Shown piece by piece: positions 45,699-56,736 of a stretch of DNA of 64,000 bases (positions within the stretch are counted from its first letter, which is position 1; the number at the start of each line of letters is the position of its first letter). The position numbers and the translations under genes were made by a program. The notes beneath the pieces are model-generated. The model was not told the origin of the DNA. It made no database searches and saw only the letters and a program-made list of their open reading frames with translations. Origin of the DNA: Lunularia cruciata (taxonomy: Eukaryota; Streptophyta; Marchantiopsida; Lunulariales; Lunulariaceae); NCBI GenBank assembly GCA_948567375.1, contig OX419756.1, positions 12,653,001-12,717,000 of the forward strand. The letters are read 5' to 3'.

Positions 45699-45842
45699 AG
45701 CTTCTTGAACTTTGTGAAGTTGTAAATCGAATGCCTTCTTTTCAGATTAGTCAATGGTGAATTGGCTCTTCTGGCATTCTTCTTCTTCATGTTGCAAAGT
45801 TTTTTTATGAATTATCTCCTCCTATTGTTCTCTCAATGCAGA
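45699..45842 (-). pseudogene. Gag N-terminal fragment of G element 2 between solo LTRs 10 and 11
   Basis: Minus strand: ALREQ, then KKTLQHEEEECQKSQFTID and KAFDLQLHKVQEA, matching SREQREERARRQAVQHEEDIR and LLHEVQEALQKLD in G element 1. It carries one or more stops. Confidence 0.75.
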
Positions 45843-48800
45843 TGTGACAACCCAGTAAATATCACTTTTGTGGCAATTAGATAAGTAAAGTTCATTCCCA
45901 GAGAGATACAATTCAAAATTGGTCAAATACAAAGCACAGTAACTAAATCAATTCTTCTTGGTTGTGTCTTTAATCTCTTAGGTAGAAACTACACCCGGAA
46001 AAGCATAACAAGCACTAACTTGTAGTCTTGTTAGAAATTAACACTCCTTAATCACAAGTCAATCAAATTCTGTCCAAACAAATCTTGATTGTGATGATTT
46101 TGAGGCAAAGTCATTTTACAATGACTTTGCCTCATAATTGTGTTCCACCCCTCCACTGAAGGCACAAATTCCTTGATCTAAATTGTTTCACATCAACTCA
46201 ACGCTGCACTTACAAATGAAAAATACTACTAACACTACAATTCCTTTTATTGTCAAGGCATTGCTCCTATTGCACTTCACTCAAGATCAAACATATAGGA
46301 TGAAGATCATGGCTGCAAAATCCAACATCCAACAAGCACACTAACTTGCACTTCAAATTTCTCTCAACACTCACAAACAAAAATATAGAGTTGATACCCG
46401 GAATTAAGCTCAAGCAATGAGCATTACTTCACAACACTTCACTTTATCTATTCTTAGAATTCTGAGCACTAAACAACATAAGACTGAAAATACCCCCTTT
46501 AAATAGGCTAAGCTTTGACAATTATCTAACTTCCTAAACTACTTCCTAACAATCTCTAGATCTGAAATGGCAACCCACCTCTTCATATGTGTTGATTCCT
46601 ATCTCAAATTGGTTATGAATCCAATCCAATGTCTACTTCTACTTTGCCTTCTAAACCTGAAGTACCCATCCTCAGGTCTTGCATTTCATTTTCCTGGTCC
46701 AAACCCTTTTGGATCATGTCTTTGGTTACATTCTTCCTACTTATTAACTCACAACAAAGACTATCTAACTCCGCTCTCACAAGATCTAACTTGAGACTTA
46801 TATTGTTTCCTACGTCATTGATCTTCCTATCTATGCCATCTCTGAGACAAATCAACAATTTGTTCATGTTTACATCTTTTGCCTACCTTCTCTTCGTCTC
46901 ATACACCAGAAGTTTCAACTTGTGTAATTGTTTCTCCTCCAAACGTACTTTGGATTTGGTACTGAGCATCACCTTTACTCCAACAACAACCTCCTCCACC
47001 GAGTCTAAGGGTCTTTCTTTTTTACACTTTTCCTGAACTATAGCACTCTATACCTGCAATTTTACTCCATACTCCGTAGTGTGATCTTCCAATTCCTTTG
47101 CATACTGCCCAATCTTTGCCTCCAATGTAGTTGCCAAATCTTGCAATCTCTCTTCTTCTTCATGGCACTGACTTAATTTGCATTACCAAGCTACATCCTT
47201 CTCCTATACCTTTTGACTAAATGCCTCTAATTCAAATTCCTTTGCCGTGACTACACTTCTCTCCATATTGACTTCTTCTTGCACAATCTTCACTTTGGCC
47301 TACAATTTCTCTACTCAAAGTCTTTCCTATGTTACTTCCTTCACTTTTGTTGCCAACTCTTTCCCTTGCTTCTCAACTTTCTCTTGTAGATTTCCATGGA
47401 CCTTCTTCTGCAACACAATATCCACACGCAAAGCCTCCAATTCTTCTTCTCCTTTGGTTTAGACATTTCTTCAATTCAGCATTCTCTTCTTCCATTGCTT
47501 TGAATGCCTGCAAGACATTTCTCACTCTCGATTGTGTGTATTGTACTTCCTTCTTCCTTTGCTCCAATTGTATTAGCAGCAGACATACTACCTCTTGGAG
47601 ATACTTCACTTCTTTACAGCCTTCTTCTCTCTCTTCCTCTTTTCCTTCTACCTTGTTCAACTGTGCTTGCACCCAAAGTCGGGATCTTCAGACTGGTAAT
47701 ACACCGTCTTCTCCTTAACTTTCATCATCTCCCAAGTGAATTACATCAACTTTCTTCTTTCTCAAATTCTCCGCTTCTTTCAAATCTTGAGTTGATGCTT
47801 TAGGATCTTAGTCTTGATCAAGCATCTCCAAACTTGGAAACTCTCCTTCTATGATTTGATCAATATCTTCTTGCAATTCCCTTTCTTCTTCTTCCAACTA
47901 TTGTACTTCAAGTTCTCCATCACTTCCAAACTCCTCACTCTACAAAGTGAACTCTACTTCTTTGTTGTCTTCCTCCAGCAATTTTGACTCCATCCCTCCT
48001 TCTGATTCTTCATTTGTTATAGGAGTCTCCAGCCTCATTCTTCAGAATTCTCCATCTCCTCTCTGGCTTCTCTTCCCAATACTAACCTCTAATCCAACTT
48101 TGTCCATCAAGCTAGATTGCCTTGCTTCCCGATGGCTTCTAGGCCTTTGGCACAATTGCTTGCAGCTATCTCGGTCATGAATTATGGAAAACTAATGTTC
48201 CAATTCCATGCCAAGAACATGATACAAAGTCTCAACAATACTTTGATCTGTGCCACCATATCTAACCTCTTCACTACAGGATTTTGCACTCCTAGTGAAG
48301 AGCACTTCTTGAATCCTCTCATCTCTTCCCTTTGTGGCTTTGAAAACTCTCAAGTTGATTCCCCGTCCCTTCATTGCAAAACTCTCACTCTTGCAGGCAA
48401 CCCAAGGATTTCTCTCACAACTAATTGCTTCCGGTGGAATTTTGCTACTCGACTTCTTAAAGGCACATGATATTTTTACAAGGCTTCCTTCATCAGAAAA
48501 CCTTACTTTTATAGTGATGCAATCCTCCATCATTTTTCAACTGTACTTTGACTGATAAATCACACCTTTTGCATGAGTTTCTCCTATCATTGTCAAGGCA
48601 TGCTAGTCTTGTCGTTTCATAACCGGTTCTTGATTTGCAGACCAAAGAAAATCTATTACATGTTTTTTGCATCGGGTTAAGCACCTTGGGGTAAAGTCTT
48701 CTTTACTTCAGCTTTGGACCAGACCCTTTGTATCCAGATTTTTGACGGTTTTTTGACCCAAAGTAACCTTTCTTTGGTTTTCCCAAAAACTAGATTTCTT

Positions 48801-48900
48801 CCTCTTCTGTTCTCAAAATGGATTCAGTTCTTTGTCAACTATACCTTTCTTCATCCAAAACTCCTTAAAACTAAAAAAAATAAAAAATGTGAGCACCACA
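45843..48900 (-). mobile_element. Giant G LTR, copy 11: diverged solo LTR (3,058 bp)
   Basis: Ends TGTGACAACCCAGTAAA and TGTGAGCACCACA. Flanks GCAGA and AGAGA agree at 3 of 5 positions; G element 1 has GCAGA at the homologous place, so the right copy has mutated. Diverged subfamily. The leader near 48700-48880 keeps the same order as other copies. Confidence 0.85.
46613..48533 (-). pseudogene. LTR-encoded coiled-coil gene, copy 11 (diverged)
   Basis: Fragments: 48533-48192 (N-terminal side, ending HVLGMELEH, equivalent to FLAWNWN region), 47672-47373 (KYLQEVVCLLLIQLEQRKKEV, equal to EYLREIVCPLLVKLEHKKKEM in the main subfamily; then MEEENAELKK), and 46867-46613 (MNKLLICLRDGIDRKIND). Order and spacing match the intact layout. 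Confidence 0.65.
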
Positions 48901-48996
48901 AGAGACATTTATAGCTTTTGGACACTTAGTTTAAGATTTAGCTTCATATTCTTCCACTTCCGTGATTTGTATCCTCGGCAACGGTGCCAAAAATCA
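48901..48996 (-). other. Leader of G element 2 with start of gag
   Basis: 96 bp between the 5' LTR (copy 12) and solo LTR 11. It contains the primer-binding site and the first Gag codons. Confidence 0.75.
48971..48989 (-). promoter_or_regulatory. Primer-binding site of G element 2
   Basis: Minus strand TGGCACCGTTGCCGAGGAT, beginning 7 nt after the LTR end at 48997. It is close to the tRNA-Asp-type site (TGGCGCCGTTGCC...) of Athila/Tat elements. Its position directly after the giant repeat shows that the repeat is an LTR. Confidence 0.82.
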
Positions 48997-51810
48997 TGTG
49001 CTAACCTAGCAAGTATCCCTTTTGTGGTAATCAACAAGTATCACTTTTGTGGTAATCAGCAAGTAATAGTTTGTTCCCACAAAGATATGATTCAGAAATG
49101 GTCAAATACAAAGTAAAACATAACAAACAATTCTTTTTGAGTTCATCTTTAGTCTCTCAAGTAGAAACCACACCCAAAAGAGAGTAACAAGCATTGATGC
49201 ACAATCTCATCACAAATTAACAACACCCATAATCATAATACTTCAATCTCTTTCCAATTCAATTTTGATTGTGATGATTCAATTCTCTCAAAAAGACTTC
49301 TTCATTGTGAAATGAATTTGCCTTGGAATTGTGTTCCACCTTTCCATTAAAGGCATAAATTCCTCAATCAAAGCTACTTTGCACCAATCCAATATTGCAC
49401 TCTCAATTGCAAAATAATACCAACACTACAATTCCTCATGGATTTGTCAAGGCATTGCTTTGATTGCTATCCACTAAGGATCAAACACATAGAATGAAAT
49501 AAGCATTGTAGAATTCAACATCAAACAAGCTTACTCACTTGCACTTCAAAATACTCCCAACACTTGCAAACACACACACAAGATTGATACTCAAATTAAG
49601 TTGAAACAATGAGCACTAAGTTACAACAATTTGCTTTACTCAAATTTGAAATTACAATACTGAACAACAATGCATTACAAATGCTTCCTTTTAATAGGTA
49701 GAGCACTTGATAGTTATCGAACTAAAATACCATTCTACAACAACTTTACCAACCAAACTGACAAACCACCACTTCATAAGTACCTCTTTCTATCTCAAAA
49801 CTATAACTAATCCTATCCTTCTTGGGTTTGCTTACTCCTCAACTTGGAGGTCTCTTTAGTCAAGTACTCCACTACTTGTAGCTCACCCCTCACTTCAGGA
49901 TGATCCTTCTTCAACTCCACTTTCTTTCTTTGTAGTTGCACCAACAAAGGACAAACAATATTTGATAGATATTTGACTCCGGTGTATCTTCCTTTAGTGT
50001 CTTCCTATCTTTGTCTTTGTTAGGCACTTCTTTGGTTGGCGATTTACCCAAAGATGTGATCTTTGTACCTTCAAAGCTACTCCATCCAAGCTTTTTCCCT
50101 CTTCTTCAACTTTGCTTGGCACTACAATTACAACTTGCACAGTTCTCTTTGATCTTGTTGCTCTTGGAAAGGCCAAGGCAGTCTCTCTTGCTCATTTATC
50201 TTTGAACTCAACTGCAGGTAACTCCAAATAAGGCTTGTATCTTGCCTTCATGCAGTTGTTCCCCTTGTGGAACTCCCATTTTTCTTATCCAACAACCTCT
50301 TCCCTTGATTGCAAAACTATGGGTTCCACTTTTGTTGTTGGAATCCCCACTCTACAAAGTGAACTCTTCTTCTACTCCTGATTTTTCACACTTTGACTCA
50401 ATTTCTCCTTCCAATTCTTTCTCCAAAGATGGGTCCTTCACTATTGCCAGCGTTGGCTTCAAATTCAGCCTTCTTGTCTTTTATGGCTATATAGGTGATA
50501 TTTTTCCTTTGGGTCTAATTCTCTTTCTTGGCATGGGGATTTCCACCAACACTATCTTCTCTTTCTTGGTCTTGAGGTAGTGGCCATTGCCTTCATGGAC
50601 CCACTTGATGTATTATTGCTCATCTCCATCTGCTTCTCTTTGTAAATCAAGGTGAAATTCAGACATCATCCTTCCTCTCTCCTCCAAGCAGAGTAAGTTT
50701 AATCCAAAGTAGAAGTGGCTTGCAAAGGGTAGAAAGTAATAAGGCGGCATATCCATTCTCCAACTGGTAATCATTTGATCTACTTGTTGGTGTTAACACT
50801 TTGCCCAATCTACCACCTCTCTTGCAAACATTTGGTGAAAAAACACTACCTATTGCATTGTCAAATAGGTGTTTTGCTTTGGCTTAAACATGGCCATCAT
50901 CATGCTGACTATCTGCCTTCATATTGGGTCTTTATAACTATCCACCTTGTACTTGTTCTTGGTGTGAGGTCTACTGAAAGAATTCTTCACCTTGGCGGTT
51001 TCTGAAGAATCACACTTCCAATAGAAGGTGACTTCTCCTACTTTCTCAACTTCTCTCCCCATGATTAATCTCCAATCTGACTGAGTCCATTGAGTTGGAT
51101 TTCCTCTCTACCCTTTTGTCTTGGGAATGTCTTTGCAATTGCTGGTAGTAATTTTTGCCATGAACCCTAGAAATCTCAGATTCCAATTCCATGCTAGAAA
51201 GGTGATGCAAAGTCTGCTCAAGAATTTGATCCTTGCCACTACATGTACGCAACAAATTGCAAGACTCCTCATTGCATTTTGCTAACTTCCCTTTTAGGCC
51301 ATTATGTGCTTCCTCACTCTTGGTCTTTGAAAGATTAAACTGTCCCCAAATCCCAAGATTCTAACTTCTTCAAGACAACAATTGAGAGGCATGGGATATC
51401 ATAGTGACATTTCAGAATTCCTTGACAAAGTCTCAATTTTATAGTCTTTCACTAATTGGTCATTCTTTAGTTGATCTTCAATTGACATGCCAATTCTACG
51501 CGTCTATTTTTTGTCACTCTCAAAGTCACCTTGATCCCAAGGTAGTTGCTTTCTTTACACATACTTTCTTGATTGGCTAAACCCAAGTAAAAGGTTCTTT
51601 GGATAGGGTTGCCTATCCCCATAAAAAGTCCTCTGATTTTGAATCCATACTTCTATCCATCTGACCTAAGTCCTTCTAACTCTGACCTAAGGTCAACTTT
51701 GGGTCTATTCCAAACACATGATTCTTCTTGTTTCTTCCTCATCTAGCCTTCCTTAGGCTTTAACAACACGCTTCTTCTTTAAAACTTGATAAAAAAATGT
51801 GGGTACCACA
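48997..51810 (-). mobile_element. Giant G LTR, copy 12: 5' LTR of G element 2 (2,814 bp, diverged)
   Basis: Ends TGTGCTAACCTAGCAAG and TGTGGGTACCACA. The first 70 bp contain a short tandem duplication of the terminus (AAGTATCNCTTTTGTGGTAATCA twice). ORF traces occur on the minus strand, e.g. 51255-51046 with SMELESEISRVHGK and RKSNSMDSVRLEIN, equal to the AWNWNVSFPGFMTK and GNPACWTESDWRLVL regions. No long open frame remains. Confidence 0.85.
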
Positions 51811-52618
51811 ATTGAAGACACAAAAGGAGGAGACAACCTATACTTGGAGTTGCCCAGGTGGATATCCCGAGGAAGAGAGAAGACCCAATACTATTGTTTC
51901 AAAGAGGAGTGAGATCAAAGAGAAGTCTGTAGCTTGCAATTGCAGGGACGAGCCAAGCTGAAGAAGACAAAGAAAGCTCAAAGGAAATCAATTTGAAGGT
52001 GAGAAGATCATGACTTCAAGGTAAGGCACCAATGGAAGAATTGCCTATCAAAGCCAAGAACAACAAGGAAAAAGGTGAGGTGGAAGAGTTCAGTAGAGTA
52101 GAGTATCTATCAACCCAAAGTACTTTGGGTTGATGTTGTTCTTTGGAAGAACAACTTGGATAACTTGCAAGAGAGTTTTGCAAAGCAAGATAGTCATCTA
52201 GAATGTCAAGCTGAAGAATTGAGAGATCAAAAGGCAACATTCAAGAAGTTGAAGGTAGAACTTAATTACCTATTACTTGATGCAATGCACTCAAAAGCCA
52301 TTGTAGTGGTAAGGGAGCAAGAGTTGGGGAAATTAAGACGATTGTAGCAAAGAATGATTGGGCCTGGCAGTATGAATTGGTGAGTAGAAGTCATGAATGG
52401 GAGAGGTTACAAGGATTGATCAAAAGCATGGAAGCTCAATATTTACTACGCAAAAGAGATGGAAGTGTGGAAGGAAGTGTTATGACAGGGAATTGAAGAA
52501 GTATCAAGATGAGTTGGAGATAAAAAGGACTTGAAAGGAGTTAATTCCAAGTAAGACATCTATGGAAGAAGGAGAGATTTTTAGGAGGATGAAGGTGATT
52601 TTAGCACTCAAGCCAGAG
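51811..52618 (+). mobile_element. Giant G LTR fragment, copy 13 (plus strand, diverged)
   Basis: Coding-like sequence of the diverged subfamily between two LTR ends: SRGREKTQ, LDNLQESFAKQDSHLECQAEEL (52156-52347; compare VKNLQENFDQQGREINGQAGEL in copy 9) and AIVVVREQELGKL. It was probably a plus-strand LTR into which G element 2 (left) and LTR 14 (right) inserted. No termini of its own are visible. Confidence 0.65.
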
Positions 52619-52678
52619 TGTGACAACCCAAAAAATATCATTTTTGTGTGTGACAACCCAAAAAATATCATTTTTGTG
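52619..52678 (-). repeat. 30-bp tandem duplication of a G LTR end
   Basis: TGTGACAACCCAAAAAATAT... occurs twice back to back, differing only in the last bases. Confidence 0.9.
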
Positions 52679-53432
52679 GTAATCAGGTAAGTAAACTTTG
52701 TTCCCAGGTCAGAATTGGTCAAATACAAAGCAAAGTAAACAGATTAGTTCTTCTTGGTTGCGTCTTTAATCTCTTAGGTAGAAACTACACCCAAAAAAGA
52801 GTAACACGCACTGACTCGTAGTCTCATCACAACAATTTGTCACATATAATCACAAATCATTCAAATTTTTCCAAGCAATCTTGATTGTGATGATTCAACC
52901 TCTCCCAAAAATGGCTACTTCACTACAAAAAAACTTCCACCTCAAAATTGTGTTCCATCCCTCCATTAAAGGCACAACTTCTTCAATTAAAATTGCTTCA
53001 CATCAACTTAGCATTGCACTCACAAATCCAAAATACTACCAACACTACAATTCCTCCCAGATCTATTAAGGCATTGTTTTGATTGCACTTCACTCATGAT
53101 CAAACACACAAAATGAAGATCAAGGTTGTGGAATCCAACATCCAACAAGCACACTGACTTGCACCTTGAATTTCTCCACACACTCGCAAACACAATCACT
53201 AGATTGATACTTGGAATTAAGCTAAAGCAATGAGCACTGCTCCACAACACTTTGCTTTATCTATTCTCAAGAATATTGAACACTTAACCACATTAGACTA
53301 CAAAGACCTCCTATAAATAGTGGAGCAATCAATAGTTACCTAACTCCCTAAACTATTTCTTAACAACTCTACCAATCTACAGATGGACAATGCACCTCTC
53401 TATATCTACCTCTTCTTATCTCAAAACTGGTC

Positions 53433-54480
53433 CTAATCTGATCCGATGTCAACCTTGACTTTGGCTTCCAAATCCAAAGAAATTCCCTTCACCTCATGTA
53501 TTGTGGGTTCTATAACTTCCAACTCTTCTACCAACTCTACTGCATCTTCACTCTCATCTACAATTAACCTCATAGGTAATCTATCCACATCCTTATCTTG
53601 CAATCTGCTCTTCTTTAAAGTGTCAAGCATCAAATACAAAGACACATGCATTCCTATCTCTCTTACTGTGGGTCTGATATATATAGCAATCCAAAGATTA
53701 TCTAACTCTAATGTAATCAAACCTAGCGTGATAGAAATGTTATTCTCTACATCTAACATCTTCTTATCTATTTGAGTTCTAAGACTGATTAACAAGACAT
53801 TCAAGTCCTTGTCCTTTGTATTCTTACTCCTCAGCTCATGCACAAGCAATCGTAACTTGTGTAACCTCAATTCCTCCATTCTTACTTTGGTTTCCACGGT
53901 TAACCTCACCTTCATCTCTATGATTGCTTCTTCAACCGATTCCGCCAATTGCTTCTTCTGTCTCTCCTCCTCCATCACAACTTTACTTATCTTCAACTTC
54001 TCTTCATACTCCATTGTGTGATCCTCCAACTCCTTCACATACTGATCAATCTTCACCTCCATTGTCTTCATAAGATCTCTCAGCCTCCTTTCTTCTTGAT
54101 AGCGCTTGGTCAATTCCCATTGCCAAGCTGTTGTCTTCTCTTCTACTCTCTGTCAGAATGCATCAAGCTCTTCTTCCTTAGCTCCAACCAATTCCCTACT
54201 ACTATCTTGCTCTAACTTTACTTCAGCTTGTAATTTCTCTACCCAATGTCTCTCCTACGTGACTTCCTTAATTTTCAGCACCAACTCTCTTCCTTGCTTC
54301 TTGAACTCTCTTGCAGATTTTCATTTATCTTCTTTTGCAAAGTTGCATCTACTCGTAGTACTTCTCTTTCTTCCTCTCCTCTGATCAGACTTTCCTGCAA
54401 CTTAAGATTCTTAGATTCTAATCTCTCCAGCACTTGCAATACTGTCTACACATCAGATGTTTGCTTTGCATCTCCTTCTT
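53433..54480 (-). pseudogene. LTR-encoded coiled-coil gene, copy 14 (C-terminal half, diverged)
   Basis: Open 54113-53433 (226 aa): a coiled coil with TKRYQEERRLRDLMKTMEVK, VRMEELRLHKLRLLVHELRSK, LNVLLISLRTQIDKKMLDVENN and the family's C-terminal ending VKVDIGSD. This is the longest open frame in the diverged subfamily and shows clear coding conservation with MRLEPLKEIV... and RVDRKILEVEDN in the main subfamily. Confidence 0.75.
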
Positions 54481-54509
54481 CTTCTTCTCCATCTGCAATA
54501 ACAACGAAC

Positions 54510-55199
54510 TCTAACACCCATTTGTGCATGTGTGTGGTATTGTGATATTTTGCTTAGTATAACAAGTACTTGAGAGATATTATTTATAGAGAAAAAGGAT
54601 GGTTCTACATTAGTCATGATTAGCTAAATTTAGTCATATCTAAGATAGTAGGACCTTATTTTTGAGGAAATGGAAAAGATGAGCACCACTATTTTGGATT
54701 CTAGTGTGTTGACTCGGTATTATTCTTAGGTGTTTGGCTTTGAGGAAAGAGTTGAGAACTCTTGGGCCCGCAAGCCTTTTTGTTTTGGATTCTTCTATAG
54801 TCCAAGGATAGCTCATGTGAAGGAATCTTTAACTTAGTGGTTGGGTCAAGATAAAATTACATGCTTAGTGAAATATGCCCATGTCGATGGATATTCCTTT
54901 CTACTTTTTTTACTTTACTTGACTTTTAGCCTAGTTACTTGAGTTACTCCAATAATAAGTAACTTTGGTGCATTACTATTTCACAAGTATATAAACGAAG
55001 GGTGAGGAAGTACTCATCATCCTTTCATTTGCAACTATCTCTCTCTCATTAAGTTCTCTAGTGAGTAATGTCTTGAATATTGGAGTGTTAGCCTTGGAGA
55101 AGTATGATGGAGTTGGGGTTCCTTGCCTTCTTAGTCCATGGTTTGCTACCATCATAGTCATCAGAGGTTTATCTTGAGTGAGAAATAGACCAGCTCACA
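54510..55199 (+). repeat. 5' LTR of family A copy 4 (690 bp)
   Basis: TCTAACACCC (mutated TGTAACACCC) to CCAGCTCACA; matches 11119-11808 throughout. A degraded primer-binding site (TTGGTTTTGTTATCAAGACC) follows from about 55202. Confidence 0.9.
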
Positions 55200-55420
55200 A
55201 TTTTGGTTTTGTTATCAAGACCTCTCTAGAAGGCAAGATAATGCTCCACGTACAATTCTATATTAGACAGAAGGAGGCTATGAGAGCTCACTTGGAGAGA
55301 ACATTAGGGGAGGAGAGGACTGAACTTATGTTAGAGAACCCGGACCCATTTTTATACATTGTAGTTCATTATGATGTCTTTGAGGTCATTTTTTATATCT
55401 TGTACACGAGAGGATTTTGA
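55178..55420 (+). CDS. Short upstream ORF of family A copy 4
   Basis: 80 aa, homologous to the ORF at 10906-11139 (FYIRQKEAMRAHLERTLGEE is identical). It begins in the LTR end and crosses the PBS. Function unknown. Confidence 0.5.
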   Translation: MRNRPAHNFGFVIKTSLEGKIMLHVQFYIRQKEAMRAHLERTLGEERTELMLENPDPFLYIVVHYDVFEVIFYILYTRGF

Positions 55421-56109
55421 GAGATTGTGTGAGATAGATTGCAGATTTTGGGGATTATGGTGATTTTAGGTAAATCTCAAGTTTGAGATCTAGACTTGAA
55501 ATTTATGTACATGATAGCTTGGGTTATCTGTCAATTATCACACTTGAAATTATTATAAGAGCTACTATGGGCACTAAGCTAGAATTTTTGAAAGTTGATA
55601 GGGTAAACTGCTCCCGCAACTACATGCTCTTTGGAAAATTGTACAAAGTTTTCCATTTCTTTAATTTTTTGTTGATTTTTCTGTCAATTTTCAAGAAAAT
55701 TCAATGAATTATATCCTACCTTTTGACACAAAAATTAGGGGAGATCATTCTTGCATAGAGAGTTATGAGTTTTTAAAGTGAAGGGGGTGGTTTTCTGACC
55801 AAATCTGAACTATGTATGTTGAATAGAAAGATGCCTAGGCCAAATGGCTTGATGAAAAGATCTGAAATTTTGCAAGGAGGGATGCCTTGGAGTTGTGATT
55901 AATTTTACAAACTGTGACATATCTATTGAAAGATTTGAGTGAGATTGTGAAGAAATGTCAATTCTGTAGAGTTCAGATCTCATGCATGAGGAGTTTGAGA
56001 GCAAAAAAAAGCATATTTGAATATTTAGATTCATCTTGGGAACATAAAGGGTCATCAAGAGTGGAAGTTGAGACTATGCCAGGTTCTCCAAGGGTTTGAT
56101 AGGACTATA
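55421..56109 (+). other. Decayed leader of family A copy 4
   Basis: Matches 10258-10905 (minus strand). An open piece 55914-56099 carries CQFCRVQISCMRSLRAKKS and EYLDSSWEHKGSSRVEVE, conserved with the other copy, but stops surround it. Confidence 0.5.
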
Positions 56110-56445
56110 GGGGTGGATATGAGGAAAAGAGAGTTTAGAATATAATTTCAACAGATTGTTGAGAGGATCCAAAAACCCACACCACTTGGAAGAAAGTGCG
56201 AGTCTAAGTGCTTTCAATGTAGAGTGAAGGAACATAAAGCAAGTTCATGTCTATTGACTTTTGAGAGCAAGAGATTGAGGGAAAGGAGAGGCTTACTTGA
56301 CTTGGGTTTGCATGTTGGACCTTCTTCACCAAGATTGGGAGGGAGAAGATCTAAGACCAAGGAGTTGTGTGAGGTTTGTGGAGTGGAAGGACTTCCAAAA
56401 GGACATGAGTTTAGTGGAGTAAAGCACTTTTGGAGACTTTGGTGA
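56110..56445 (+). pseudogene. Zinc-knuckle ORF upstream of gag, family A copy 4
   Basis: Homologue of 9922-10257. The knuckle is complete here: CFQCRVKEHKASSC fits C-x2-C-x4-H-x4-C. One stop near 56143 precedes it; from 56224 the frame is open to 56445 (SKRLRERRGLLDLGLHVG, GGRRSKTKELCEVCGVEG). A second Cys pair CEVC follows. Conservation in two copies of the knuckle, the basic patch and the spacing to gag argues for a real protein. Confidence 0.65.
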
Positions 56446-56690
56446 AGGATATTGGAGAGAGTCTTAGTATAGCTACAAAAATACACCCACCTTCATCAGC
56501 TAGTTCCCAAGATTAGTGATGGAGATAATCTTTCAACTTATGGATAAACTATCCATGAGGGTTCAATTAATATGCACTCTAGGATTTGATGTTGCTATAG
56601 AAAACTTGGAGCAACTTGAACCTTTTGTGCTCTATAGGGTGGATTACTCTCAAATCGTGTTAGTCATGTTCATACTCTATTACTTACAGA

Positions 56691-56736
56691 GTGAGAGAAA
56701 AGAAAAGAGAAAAAGAAAAATTGAGAGAAAAGAAAG
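56691..56736 (+). repeat. Purine-rich tract before gag of family A
   Basis: 46 bp of almost only A and G just upstream of the gag ATG at 56753; also present before gag in copy 1. Confidence 0.6.

Larger units (their letters stand above)
30360..51810 (-). mobile_element. G element 2: giant-LTR retrotransposon with four nested insertions
   Basis: On the minus strand: 5' LTR (copy 12, 51810-48997), primer-binding site (48989-48971), then gag in pieces at 48996-48901, 45842-45699, 41926-41823, 38503-37949 and 31357-30360. The gaps are solo G LTRs 11, 10 and 9 and a chromovirus at 31358-37948. Removing the insertions and one copy of each TSD restores a continuous gag register. pol is not present; the element is cut at 30360 beside an A fragment. 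This is the clearest proof that the coiled-coil repeat is an LTR. Confidence 0.88.
52619..54509 (-). mobile_element. Giant G LTR, copy 14 (diverged, cut by family A copy 4)
   Basis: The 3' terminus is tandemly duplicated (52619-52648 and 52649-52678). It continues through the post-ORF region and the C-terminal coding half, and is interrupted at 54510 by the A LTR. The rest of the copy is not found in the window. Confidence 0.82.

Noticed and set aside
52156-52347. Independent small coiled-coil gene
   Set aside because: It aligns with the diverged LTR ORF (copy 9) and is a fragment of LTR 13.
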